From Mesorhizobium_B sp964242945 (lineage in GTDB: Bacteria > Pseudomonadota > Alphaproteobacteria > Rhizobiales > Rhizobiaceae): a DNA stretch of 6,753 nucleotides. Of the stretch, positions 1 to 5,975 are shown piece after piece; positions within the stretch are counted from its first letter, which is position 1, and every line of letters begins with the position of its first letter. The stretch is taken from positions 1-6,753 of the forward strand of contig CAXTCF010000198.1 in NCBI GenBank assembly GCA_964242945.1. The letters run 5' to 3'. Below the pieces are notes generated by a model. That model did not search any database. It was not told the origin of the DNA and saw only the letters and a list, made by a program, of their open reading frames with translations. The translations under genes were made by a program, and so were the position numbers.

Positions 1-241
1 CCTCCCCGAACCCCGCCGCCGCGCAGGCGTCCAGCCGTGCTTGCAGCGCCGCTTCGTCCACATCCTGCGCGCTGGCGTCGCCGTCCTTCGCGAGCGCATC
101 GGTTTCCTCCAGGTCCTCGCACTGGTCGGCGCTCACCGTGTCCACCTTGGCGGCCTCAAGCGCCGTGCGCACCTGATGCTGCCAGTAGGCGAAGGTGACG
201 CCGATCACCACGGCCAAGAGGATCGCCAGCCGGATCGCCAT
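1..241 (-). CDS. Partial unrecognised membrane-anchored or secreted protein (N-terminal 80 residues)
   Basis: The reading frame stays open to the left edge, so only the N-terminus is visible; I do not recognise the family. From the ATG at 241 the protein begins MAIRLAILLAVVIGV, a hydrophobic segment at about residues 4-20 that fits one membrane anchor or an uncleaved signal. It is followed by a strongly acidic, Ala/Asp/Glu-rich stretch (residues 30-75) with two cysteines. The start is uncertain. The ATG has no good ribosome binding site. A TTG at 256 lies behind AGAGAG, and a GTG at 289 lies 9 bases behind GGAG and directly after an in-frame TAA. The longer versions add an Arg-rich leader containing RRREFLASRR, which would make a more basic N-region. 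The gene is divergent from ggt. Open frame, codon use and the hydrophobic N-terminus support a real gene; no function is proposed. Confidence 0.6.
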   Translation of the reverse strand, partial: MAIRLAILLAVVIGVTFAYWQHQVRTALEAAKVDTVSADQCEDLEETDALAKDGDASAQDVDEAALQARLDACAAAGFGE

Positions 242-337
242 GCGCCGCGATGCCAAGAACTCTCTTCGGCGGGTTCGAAAGGGCAGCACTTAAGCGTTCT
301 CCGGGATTGGGCTAACGAATTAGGGGGAATGACTTGC

Positions 338-361
338 CCCGGCCTGAAGCACGGGGCCGGG
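338..361. repeat. Short inverted repeat in the divergent intergenic region
   Basis: CCCGGCC at 338-344 and its exact reverse complement GGCCGGG at 355-361 are separated by 10 bases. It lies between the starts of the left-edge gene (minus) and ggt (plus), so it is not at the end of any gene, and no T-run follows on either strand. It could be a regulator site or chance in GC-rich DNA. The rest of the 242-442 gap shows nothing I can support beyond the weak promoter listed separately. Confidence 0.25.
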
Positions 362-387
362 TTGCGGTAAAGGGAAAGATGGGGCCG

Positions 388-416
388 TTGCGCCCTCCCC
401 CGGCCGTCCATAAGGT
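388..416 (+). promoter_or_regulatory. Weak candidate sigma70-type promoter for ggt
   Basis: TTGCGC at 388-393 and TAAGGT at 411-416 are separated by 17 bases and would start transcription near 423, about 20 bases before the ggt ATG and just ahead of its GGAGG. Each hexamer matches the consensus at only part of its positions, so this is a candidate based mainly on spacing and location. Confidence 0.22.
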
Positions 417-442
417 ACAGGCGAGTGCTTCGGAGGCCGGCC

Positions 443-2179
443 ATGCATCCTGTTCGTTGCCGATTTGTGGCGGCTTGGCTGTTGCCGGCATCCTTTGCGG
501 CGGCGCAGGCCTTCGCTGCATCGCCCGCGCCCGTTCAGGCCGAGCACGGCATGGTGGTTTCCGCGCAGCGGCTTGCCTCTGATGTCGGCGTGGAGGTTCT
601 GCGCGGCGGCGGCAATGCTGTGGATGCGGCCGTCGCCGTCGGCTACGCGCTGGCCGTCACCTACCCGACGGCCGGCAACCTCGGCGGCGGCGGGTTCATG
701 ACCGTCCGCATGGCGGATGGGCGCACCAGCTTCCTGGATTTTCGGGAGCGCGCCCCGCTCGCCGCCAGCCGCACCATGTACCTCGACGAGAAGGGCGAGG
801 TGCGCAAGGGAGCGAGCACGGACGGCTTCCTGGCGGTCGGCGTGCCCGGCACGGTGATGGGCCTGGAAACAGCCCGGGTCCACTTCGGCACAAAGGCGCG
901 GGAAGCGCTGATGGCGCCGGCGATCCGGTTGGCGCGGCAGGGATTCGCGCTTTCCCAGGGTGATGCCGTTATCCTGAAGGGCGGGGCCAAGAAGCTCGGC
1001 CGCGACCCCGCTGCCAGCGCGATCTTCCTCGGTGCGGGAGGAGCGCCCAAGCCTGCCGGAACGGTGCTGTTCCAACCCGACCTCGCGGCTTCGCTCGATG
1101 CGATCTCGGCGGGAGGACCGGACGCCTTCTACAAGGGAAAGATCGCGGACGCGGTCGTTGCCGCAAGCAGGGCCGGCGGCGGCGTGCTGGCGCGGGAAGA
1201 TTTTGAGCGCTACGCCGTGCGCGAGCTTGCGCCGGTCTCCTGCACCTATCGCGGCTACCAGATTCTCTCCGCGCCGCCGCCCTCTTCCGGCGGGGTGATC
1301 CTGTGCGAGATCCTCAACGTCTTGGAAGGCTACCCCCTCGCCTATCTCGGCTGGAACAGCGCCGAAACGGTGCACCTGATGACGGAAGCCATGCGCTTCG
1401 CCTTCACCGACCGCAATGCAGCCTTGGGCGATCCTGCTTTCGTCGAGAACCCGGCCGCAAAGCTCACGGACAAGGGATATGCGGCGGCGATCCGCAAGAA
1501 GATCGAGCGCTTTGAAGCCGGCCGCTCGGCGGGCATGGCGCCCTTCGGCGCGGAAAGCCCTCAGACCACGCACTATTCGGTCATCGACGAAGAGGGCAAC
1601 GCGGTCGCCGTCACCACCACGCTGAACGCCGGTTTCGGTACCGGCATCGTGGCGCCCGGCACCGGCATCCTGCTCAACAACGAGATGGACGATTTTACCG
1701 CCAAGCCCGGCCAGCCCAACCTCTACGGGCTGGTGCAGGGCGAAGCCAACGCGGTCCAGCCGGGCAAGACGCCGCTGTCCTCCATGAGCCCGACGATCGT
1801 GCTGAAGGACGGAAAACCTTTCCTGGTGATCGGCAGCCCCGGCGGCCCCCGCATCATCACGATCACGCTGCAAGCGATCCTCAACGTGATCGACTTCGGC
1901 ATGAACATCGGGGAAGCCGTCGATGCGCCGCGCATCCACCACCAAGCCCTGCCCGACAAGCTTTTCGCGGAAGCCTATGCGCTTTCGCCCGACACGCAGC
2001 GGCTGCTCGCCGGCATGGGCTACGACCTCGACGTGGCCGACAGCACCGGCGCCTGGGGCCAGGCCGCGGGCATCCTAGTCGGCGGCAAGAGCCTGGCTGA
2101 AATACAGGCCGGCGGCGGGGTGCGCTTCAACGGCGCCATCGACGCGCGGGCATCAGCTGGGGCGGCAAGCGGTTACTGA
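443..2179 (+). CDS. ggt: Gamma-glutamyltransferase (glutathione hydrolase), periplasmic
   Basis: This 578-residue protein matches the usual length (about 580) and layout of bacterial GGT, which cleaves or transfers the gamma-glutamyl group of glutathione and related compounds in the periplasm. The ATG at 443 is preceded by GGAGG at 432-436, which decides it over the in-frame GTG at 425. Residues 1-25 form a Sec signal peptide with likely cleavage after AFA. The proenzyme should self-cleave before Thr375 in QTTHYSV, giving a large subunit (about 26-374) and a small one (375-578). Residues equivalent to the E. coli active site are present: Arg101 in DFRE, Thr375 (nucleophile, Thr391 in E. coli), Thr393 and Asn395, Asp417 in NNEMDDF, and Ser446-Ser447 in PLSSMSP, followed by the GSPGG loop. 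No lesion is seen. It is monocistronic and convergent with mntH. Assignment is firm; the preferred substrate cannot be read from sequence. Confidence 0.96.
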   Translation: MHPVRCRFVAAWLLPASFAAAQAFAASPAPVQAEHGMVVSAQRLASDVGVEVLRGGGNAVDAAVAVGYALAVTYPTAGNLGGGGFMTVRMADGRTSFLDFRERAPLAASRTMYLDEKGEVRKGASTDGFLAVGVPGTVMGLETARVHFGTKAREALMAPAIRLARQGFALSQGDAVILKGGAKKLGRDPAASAIFLGAGGAPKPAGTVLFQPDLAASLDAISAGGPDAFYKGKIADAVVAASRAGGGVLAREDFERYAVRELAPVSCTYRGYQILSAPPPSSGGVILCEILNVLEGYPLAYLGWNSAETVHLMTEAMRFAFTDRNAALGDPAFVENPAAKLTDKGYAAAIRKKIERFEAGRSAGMAPFGAESPQTTHYSVIDEEGNAVAVTTTLNAGFGTGIVAPGTGILLNNEMDDFTAKPGQPNLYGLVQGEANAVQPGKTPLSSMSPTIVLKDGKPFLVIGSPGGPRIITITLQAILNVIDFGMNIGEAVDAPRIHHQALPDKLFAEAYALSPDTQRLLAGMGYDLDVADSTGAWGQAAGILVGGKSLAEIQAGGGVRFNGAIDARASAGAASGY

Positions 2180-2199
2180 CGGCGCAGCGGGCCCGTCAG
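2176..2199. terminator. Inverted repeat shared by the convergent ends of ggt and mntH, possible bidirectional terminator
   Basis: CTGACGG at 2176-2182 and its perfect reverse complement CCGTCAG at 2193-2199 are separated by 10 bases. The left arm contains the ggt stop codon and the right arm contains the mntH stop codon read on the minus strand. A transcript from either side could form a 7-bp stem. Neither strand has a T-run afterwards, so it is not a textbook intrinsic terminator; it may act as a weak terminator or a 3' end stabiliser. Confidence 0.35.
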
Positions 2200-3536
2200 G
2201 ACAGGAAATCCACCAGCAGCTTGACGTTCAGACCGGCAATGGCAAAGGCGATGATCCAGGCCAATGCGACCAGCCAGCGCGGCGCCACGAGCGCGCCCAT
2301 CTTCTTGCGGTCGGCCGTGAACATCACCAGCGGAAACACGGCAAAGGAAAGCTGGAGCGACAGCACCACCTGCGTCAGGATCAGCAGTTCCGACGTGCCC
2401 GCCTCGCCGTAAAAGATGGTGACGCCGGCAGCCGGCACGATCGCGAGCGCGCGGGTGAGGAGGCGCCGGAGCCAAGGCGCGAGCCGGATCTGGAGGAAGC
2501 CCTCCATGACGATCTGGCCGGCCAGGGTCGCCGTCACCGTGGAGTTGATGCCGCAGCACAACAGCGCTACCCCGAACAGGGTCGGCGCGATCGCCAGGCC
2601 GAGCAATGGCGCCAGAAGGTTATGCGCCTCGCCCAACTCCGCCACCTCCGTCTGCCCGGAAGCGTGAAAGGCTGCCGCAGCCAGGATCAGGATGGAAGCG
2701 TTGATCGTCAGCGCGAACATCAGCGCGACCGTGGAGTCGATCGTGGCAAAGCGGAGCGCCTCGCGCTTTTCGGGCAGCGTGCCGCCGTAGTCGCGCGTCT
2801 GCACCAGCCCGGAATGGAGGTAAAGGTTGTGCGGCATCACGGTGGCGCCCAGGATGCCCAGCGCGAGGTAGAGCATCTCCGGGTCAGTCACGAGTTTCGT
2901 CGTCGGGGCAAAGCCGCGGATCACCCCGCCCCAATCCGGATCGGCGAGCGCGATCTGCACGACGAAGCAGACCGCGATCACGCCGAGCAGCGCCACCACC
3001 AGCGCTTCCACCCAGCGGAAGCCGAGCCTTTGCAGATAAAGGATCAGAAACACGTCCAGCGCCGTGATAATCACGCCGATTTCGAGCGGGACGCCGAAGA
3101 TCAGGTTGAGCCCGATCGCGGTGCCGATCACCTCGGCGATGTCGGTGGCGATGATCGCGGTTTCCGCCAGAAGCCACAGCGCCCAGGCGACCGGCCGTGG
3201 AAAGGCGTCGCGGCAGGCCTGGGCGAGATCGCGGCCGCTGGCGACCGCCAACCGCGCGCAGAGCGACTGGAGTACGATCGCCATGATGTTGGAAAGCAGC
3301 GCGACCGACAGCAGCGCGTAGCCGAACTTCGAACCGCCGGCGAGCGACGTCGCCCAATTGCCGGGGTCCATGTAGCCGACCGCGACAAGATAGCCCGGCC
3401 CCGCAAAAGCGGCCGCGCGGCGCCATGTCGAGCCGCCCTTCTGCACATGCACGGAGCGGTGGACATCGCTGAGGGAGGCCTCGCCGCGCGTTCGACGCCA
3501 ACCGGCGGACGTTTCTTCGAAAAGCATGAGGCTCAT
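2196..3536 (-). CDS. mntH: Nramp-family divalent metal (Mn2+/Fe2+) transporter MntH
   Basis: The product is a 446-residue inner-membrane transporter of the Nramp/MntH family, which imports Mn2+ (and Fe2+) coupled to protons. After a soluble N-terminus of about 40 residues come hydrophobic segments consistent with the usual 11 helices. Helix 1 carries GYMDPGNWATS, with Asp57 and Asn60. Helix 6 carries GATVMPHNLYLHS, with Ala231 and Met234. These four correspond to the known metal ligands of Nramp transporters, and the methionine favours transition metals over Mg/Ca. The start is uncertain: ATG at 3536 or 3527. Neither has a Shine-Dalgarno sequence, but both lie downstream of the predicted promoter. 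The in-frame codons upstream of 3536 run through the operator palindrome and are unlikely to be translated. The operator suggests repression when Mn2+ is plentiful, by Mur or a functional equivalent. The gene ends 16 bases from the end of ggt. Confidence 0.95.
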   Translation of the reverse strand: MSLMLFEETSAGWRRTRGEASLSDVHRSVHVQKGGSTWRRAAAFAGPGYLVAVGYMDPGNWATSLAGGSKFGYALLSVALLSNIMAIVLQSLCARLAVASGRDLAQACRDAFPRPVAWALWLLAETAIIATDIAEVIGTAIGLNLIFGVPLEIGVIITALDVFLILYLQRLGFRWVEALVVALLGVIAVCFVVQIALADPDWGGVIRGFAPTTKLVTDPEMLYLALGILGATVMPHNLYLHSGLVQTRDYGGTLPEKREALRFATIDSTVALMFALTINASILILAAAAFHASGQTEVAELGEAHNLLAPLLGLAIAPTLFGVALLCCGINSTVTATLAGQIVMEGFLQIRLAPWLRRLLTRALAIVPAAGVTIFYGEAGTSELLILTQVVLSLQLSFAVFPLVMFTADRKKMGALVAPRWLVALAWIIAFAIAGLNVKLLVDFLS

Positions 3537-3553
3537 AGACGAAAGAGGAAAGG

Positions 3554-3578
3554 CTAGTTGCAACTCATTTGCAACTAG
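3554..3578. promoter_or_regulatory. Perfect palindromic operator of Fur-family (Mur-box) type upstream of mntH
   Basis: CTAGTTGCAA (3554-3563) and its exact reverse complement TTGCAACTAG (3569-3578) flank a 5-base centre, CTCAT. The inner core, GTTGCAA and TTGCAAC around CTCAT, is a 19-bp dyad with one central base. That size and TGCAA-rich content are typical of Fur-family sites in alphaproteobacteria, where the family member Mur responds to Mn2+ and is known to control mntH or sitABCD. The site overlaps the predicted -10 and start point, so a bound protein would block RNA polymerase. The dyad is seen directly. The identity of the regulator is inferred; MntR is the alternative. Confidence 0.75.
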
Positions 3579-3602
3579 AGCCGAGGCAGGCCCGCTTGGC
3601 AA
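3574..3602 (-). promoter_or_regulatory. Candidate sigma70-type promoter of mntH
   Basis: Read on the minus strand, TTGCCA (3602-3597, five of six matches to TTGACA) and TCTAGT (3579-3574, four of six matches to TATAAT) are 17 bases apart. The -10 overlaps the outer end of the palindromic operator. Transcription would start near 3567, giving a leader of about 30-40 bases before the mntH start. The agreement of hexamers, spacing and operator position makes this the best-supported promoter in the window. The remaining 3603-3741 stretch holds nothing I can support; a small GC-rich hairpin after the YcaR-like gene is too weak to call a terminator. Confidence 0.55.
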
Positions 3603-3741
3603 GGGGCGGATTGAAGGAATTTGCCGTCATACAGCCGCTCTCGTCCGCTGCATGCGAGACCAGCAAGTGTTCGAGCAGCAAGGACGACTTTCCTCGGCGC
3701 AAGAGAAAGGCGGCATCCGGAGGACCGGCCAAAGCGCAGAA

Positions 3742-3954
3742 TTATGGGGCCTGGGGAGGAAGCGCATCCAGGCTGCGCGCTTCGGAAGGAAGCATCACGG
3801 GCACGCCGTCGCGTACGGGATAGGCGAGCTTGGCGCCGACCGACACGAGCTCGGACCGTTCGGCATCCCAGCGCAGGCTGCCCTTGGTCAACGGGCAGAT
3901 CAGCAGTTCCAACAACTTGCGATCGATGCCGGACTGCTGCTCGACGGCACTCAC
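3742..3954 (-). CDS. YcaR/Trm112-like small protein (UPF0434 family), lacking zinc cysteines
   Basis: This 70-residue protein contains the family core DRKLLELLICPLTKGSL (residues 11-27) and LAYPVRDGVPVMLPSEAR near its end, matching E. coli YcaR and the bacterial Trm112-like group. Eukaryotic and archaeal Trm112 is a small zinc-binding activator of methyltransferases; the bacterial role is not established. Cys20 in CPLTKG is the only cysteine. Positions that are Cys in E. coli YcaR (CPVCNG and a third further on) are Thr and non-cysteine here, so zinc binding by this fold is unlikely. I chose the GTG at 3954, which lies 16 bases after the stop of the LON-domain gene with GGGGA about 9 bases upstream. 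A start at 4011 would add 19 residues unlike the family and overlap the upstream gene. Close spacing indicates co-transcription with the LON-domain gene. Confidence 0.85.
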   Translation of the reverse strand: MSAVEQQSGIDRKLLELLICPLTKGSLRWDAERSELVSVGAKLAYPVRDGVPVMLPSEARSLDALPPQAP

Positions 3955-3970
3955 GCGCTCGTCCCCGCTC

Positions 3971-4642
3971 TCACTGAAGCACCGTGCTCCCCTCGTCACT
4001 GCCGCGGGCAAGGGAGAACTCGGTGATGGCGATCAGCGTTTCGGCCCGGCTCTTCAGGTCGGGCGCTTCCAGAAGCGCCTGCTTTTCCGCCGGCCCATAA
4101 GGCGCCATCATGGAAAGCGCATTGACAAGCATGCCGTTTTCCGCGCGGCTGACGCTTTCCCAGTCCACTTGGAGGTCGTTGGCTTCGAGATAGGCGCGGA
4201 ACGCCTTCAGCAGTGCCGGACGGTCCACCTCACCGCTGCCCTGATCCTCCGCGAGATCGGCGGCGAACGGAGTGATCGCCGCCTGACGGTACGGCGTCTT
4301 CACGTCCAACTCCTTAGCTATGCGAAAGCGGCACACGCCGCCCAGCGAGACGAGGTAGCGCCCATCGCCGCTTTCGTTGAGCGAGGTGATGCGGCCGAGG
4401 CAGCCGACCTTGCAGAGTTCGGGCTCGCCGTCCCGCCGCAGCGCGCCGTCAAGCGCCGGCTGGATCATGCCGACGAGGCGCGAACCGCCGATCACGTCAT
4501 CGATCATCTGGAGGTAGCGCGGTTCGAAGATGTTGAGCGGCATCCGCCCGCCCGGCAGAAGAAGCGCTGCCGAAAGCGGAAACACCGCGACGGCATCCGG
4601 CAGGTCCGCAAGGCGCCGATAGTGCGCGTTTCCCGCCTGCAC
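3971..4642 (-). CDS. Stand-alone LON substrate-binding (LAN) domain protein
   Basis: The 223-residue product has the N-terminal substrate-binding domain of Lon protease but neither the AAA+ nor the protease domain. The hallmark segment runs from Phe21 (FPLSAALLLPGGRMPL) into NIFEPRYLQMIDD, and is followed by LVGMIQP and a CxVGCLGRI-like strand (CKVGCLGRITS). The helical C-terminal half (about residues 125-223) is usual for this family. The start is a GTG at 4642 with GGGAG six bases upstream, a strong site that decides it. The family is widespread and its function is not settled; binding of unfolded or specific proteins is inferred from the Lon homology. It sits 175 bases after the chaperedoxin gene and 16 bases before the YcaR-like gene. 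The 4643-4817 gap shows no convincing promoter or terminator; CGCAA/TTGCG around a 3-base loop at 4777-4789 is too small to call. Confidence 0.9.
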   Translation of the reverse strand: MQAGNAHYRRLADLPDAVAVFPLSAALLLPGGRMPLNIFEPRYLQMIDDVIGGSRLVGMIQPALDGALRRDGEPELCKVGCLGRITSLNESGDGRYLVSLGGVCRFRIAKELDVKTPYRQAAITPFAADLAEDQGSGEVDRPALLKAFRAYLEANDLQVDWESVSRAENGMLVNALSMMAPYGPAEKQALLEAPDLKSRAETLIAITEFSLARGSDEGSTVLQ

Positions 4643-4817
4643 AGCTTTCTCCCAATCCGAAAAATGGCAATCAATCGAAGAATCGGAGCGTCGTCGGCGC
4701 GAAAGGCCATCGCCGCCTCGGCCCAGCGAGCTTGCTTTGCCTAATGCACGTTAAAACTGGCGCAGCCCCGCCCATTCGCAAGGGTTGCGGCAACAGGGCA
4801 CAAGCCGAAAAGCCTTC

Positions 4818-5849
4818 TCAGGAGAACAGGAGGGAGGAAAGCTTTCGCCGCGTCGCCAGCGTCACGGGATCCGTCATGCCCCAAGCCTCGAAGAAGCGCA
4901 GCAGCTGGGCGCGTGCGCCGTCTTCCTGCCATTGCCGGTCCGCCTTGACGATAGCCAGAAGATTGTCGGCCGCTTCTTGCCGCGCGCCCCTGGCGTTCTG
5001 GATCATGGCCAAGTCAAACCGCGCTTGATGGTCGCCGGGGTCTGCAGCCAAGCGGCGTTCCAGCGCCTTGGGGTCGCCAAGCTTCGCGGCTTCGTCCGCC
5101 AGTTTCATGCGAGCCTTGAGCGCCGCAACGGGAGCCGGCTCCTTGACGCCTTCCGGCAGCATGGCCAGCACTTCCTGCGCGCCCTCGATGTCGCCCGCAT
5201 CGAACAGCAGGCCCGCAAGGCCGGCGATCGCCTCGCCGTTGTCTGGCGCCTCGGCGAGCACGGCATCGAAGAGCTGAGCCGCTCCCTGCATGTCTCCCGC
5301 TTCCACGGCCTGCTTCGCCGCGGCAAGCGCTTCCGCGACGCCGGCTGGCGGGGCGCCGTCCTTGCCCACCAGCTTTCCGATGAACTGGCGGATCTGGCTT
5401 TCCGGCACCGCGCCCATGAAGCCATCGACGGGCTGACCGTTCTTGAAGGCGATCACGGCGGGTATAGACTGGATGCCGAGTTGGCCCGCCACGCCCGGAT
5501 GCTCGTCGATGTTCATCTTGACCAGCTTGACGCGCCCGCCTGCCTCGCGCACGACCTTTTCCAGCACTGGCGCAAGCTGCTTGCACGGGCCGCACCAAGG
5601 CGCCCAGAAATCCACCAGCACGGGCTGCCGGCGCGATTCCTGAAGCACATCGGCTGAGAAGCTTGCCGTGGTCACATCCTTGACGGGTGCCGCGGGCGCA
5701 GCCGGCGGCGCAGCACCGCCGAACAGGGCCGACGCCGCGCCGCCTGCCGGCGGCTGCGGGTTTTCCCTTGTCCCTGCCACCGGCGCGGCGCCCGCCTGCC
5801 GGTTGGCACGAGACCCTGCATTTCCAAACAAGGCATCCTTGATGCTCAT
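4818..5849 (-). CDS. ybbN: Thioredoxin-TPR chaperedoxin (YbbN/CnoX family) with active CGPC site
   Basis: This 343-residue protein has three parts. Residues 1-56 are a Pro/Ala/Gly-rich, probably disordered leader. Residues about 57-165 are a thioredoxin domain with FWAPWCGPCK (Cys86, Cys89) and the cis-proline in SIPA (Pro130). Residues about 170-343 are helical and TPR-like. That order is typical of the YbbN/CnoX family, cytoplasmic co-chaperones that hold stressed proteins and hand them to GroEL or DnaK. E. coli YbbN lacks the CxxC pair, whereas alphaproteobacterial members such as Caulobacter CnoX keep a redox-active one, as here. The ATG at 5849 has AGAGG five bases upstream and begins MSIKDALFG. 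A start at 5903 would add 18 residues without a ribosome binding site. The motif ALFG occurs twice in the leader, at residues 6-9 and 41-44. The gene lies 126 bases after the ProXp-ala-like gene, in the same direction. Confidence 0.93.
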   Translation of the reverse strand: MSIKDALFGNAGSRANRQAGAAPVAGTRENPQPPAGGAASALFGGAAPPAAPAAPVKDVTTASFSADVLQESRRQPVLVDFWAPWCGPCKQLAPVLEKVVREAGGRVKLVKMNIDEHPGVAGQLGIQSIPAVIAFKNGQPVDGFMGAVPESQIRQFIGKLVGKDGAPPAGVAEALAAAKQAVEAGDMQGAAQLFDAVLAEAPDNGEAIAGLAGLLFDAGDIEGAQEVLAMLPEGVKEPAPVAALKARMKLADEAAKLGDPKALERRLAADPGDHQARFDLAMIQNARGARQEAADNLLAIVKADRQWQEDGARAQLLRFFEAWGMTDPVTLATRRKLSSLLFS

Positions 5850-5857
5850 TGCCGCCT

Positions 5858-5924
5858 CTGAAAAACTCGTCTTCGCCCTGGGGGATGGACCCAATTGACC
5901 CAAACGGCTGCGGGTTTTTCAGCC
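5858..5924 (-). promoter_or_regulatory. Possible alternative mRNA folds in the leader of the chaperedoxin gene
   Basis: On the mRNA (minus strand), CTGAAAAAC at 5922-5914 is the exact reverse complement of GTTTTTCAG at 5866-5858, 47 bases downstream. The downstream arm covers the first two bases of the AGAGG ribosome binding site (5859-5855). A second, local hairpin pairs GGCTG (5924-5920) with CAGCC (5910-5906) and uses part of the same upstream arm, so the two folds exclude each other. Between them is a direct repeat of GACCC (plus strand, 5888-5892 and 5897-5901) around AATT. The pairings are seen directly; any regulatory role is speculative, and no promoter upstream of 5924 is evident. 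Confidence 0.25.
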
Positions 5925-5975
5925 CCGTGCCGCCTCGTCTGCCTGCGCCTGCATGTGGCCGTCAGGCCGCTGGTT

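Noticed and set aside
320..1945. A 541-residue open frame on the minus strand covering most of ggt
   Set aside because: It is antisense to a gene with complete catalytic motifs, has an Arg/Asp/Gly/His-rich composition typical of mirror frames in GC-rich DNA, and shows no recognisable domain.
2622..3557. A 311-residue plus-strand open frame opposite mntH
   Set aside because: Its composition is Arg/Asp/Gly/Gln-rich and domain-free, and it mirrors the conserved membrane protein on the other strand.
3706..3735. GC-rich hairpin after the YcaR-like gene as a terminator
   Set aside because: The stem is about 4 bp continuous with a bulge (CCGG around TCCT), and the following pyrimidines are mixed C and T.
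4777..4789. CGCAA-GGG-TTGCG small dyad between the thioredoxin and LON genes
   Set aside because: A 5-bp stem with a 3-base loop is common by chance, and no T-run or promoter element accompanies it.
3830..5657. Long plus-strand frames (304 and 290 residues) opposite the LON-domain and thioredoxin genes
   Set aside because: Both mirror well-supported minus-strand genes, with no family resemblance of their own.
5906..5924. GGCTG/CAGCC hairpin after the ProXp-ala gene as an intrinsic terminator
   Set aside because: The stem is only 5 bp with a 9-base loop, and on the minus strand it is followed by GTTTGGG, not a T-run. It is kept only as part of the leader-fold observation.
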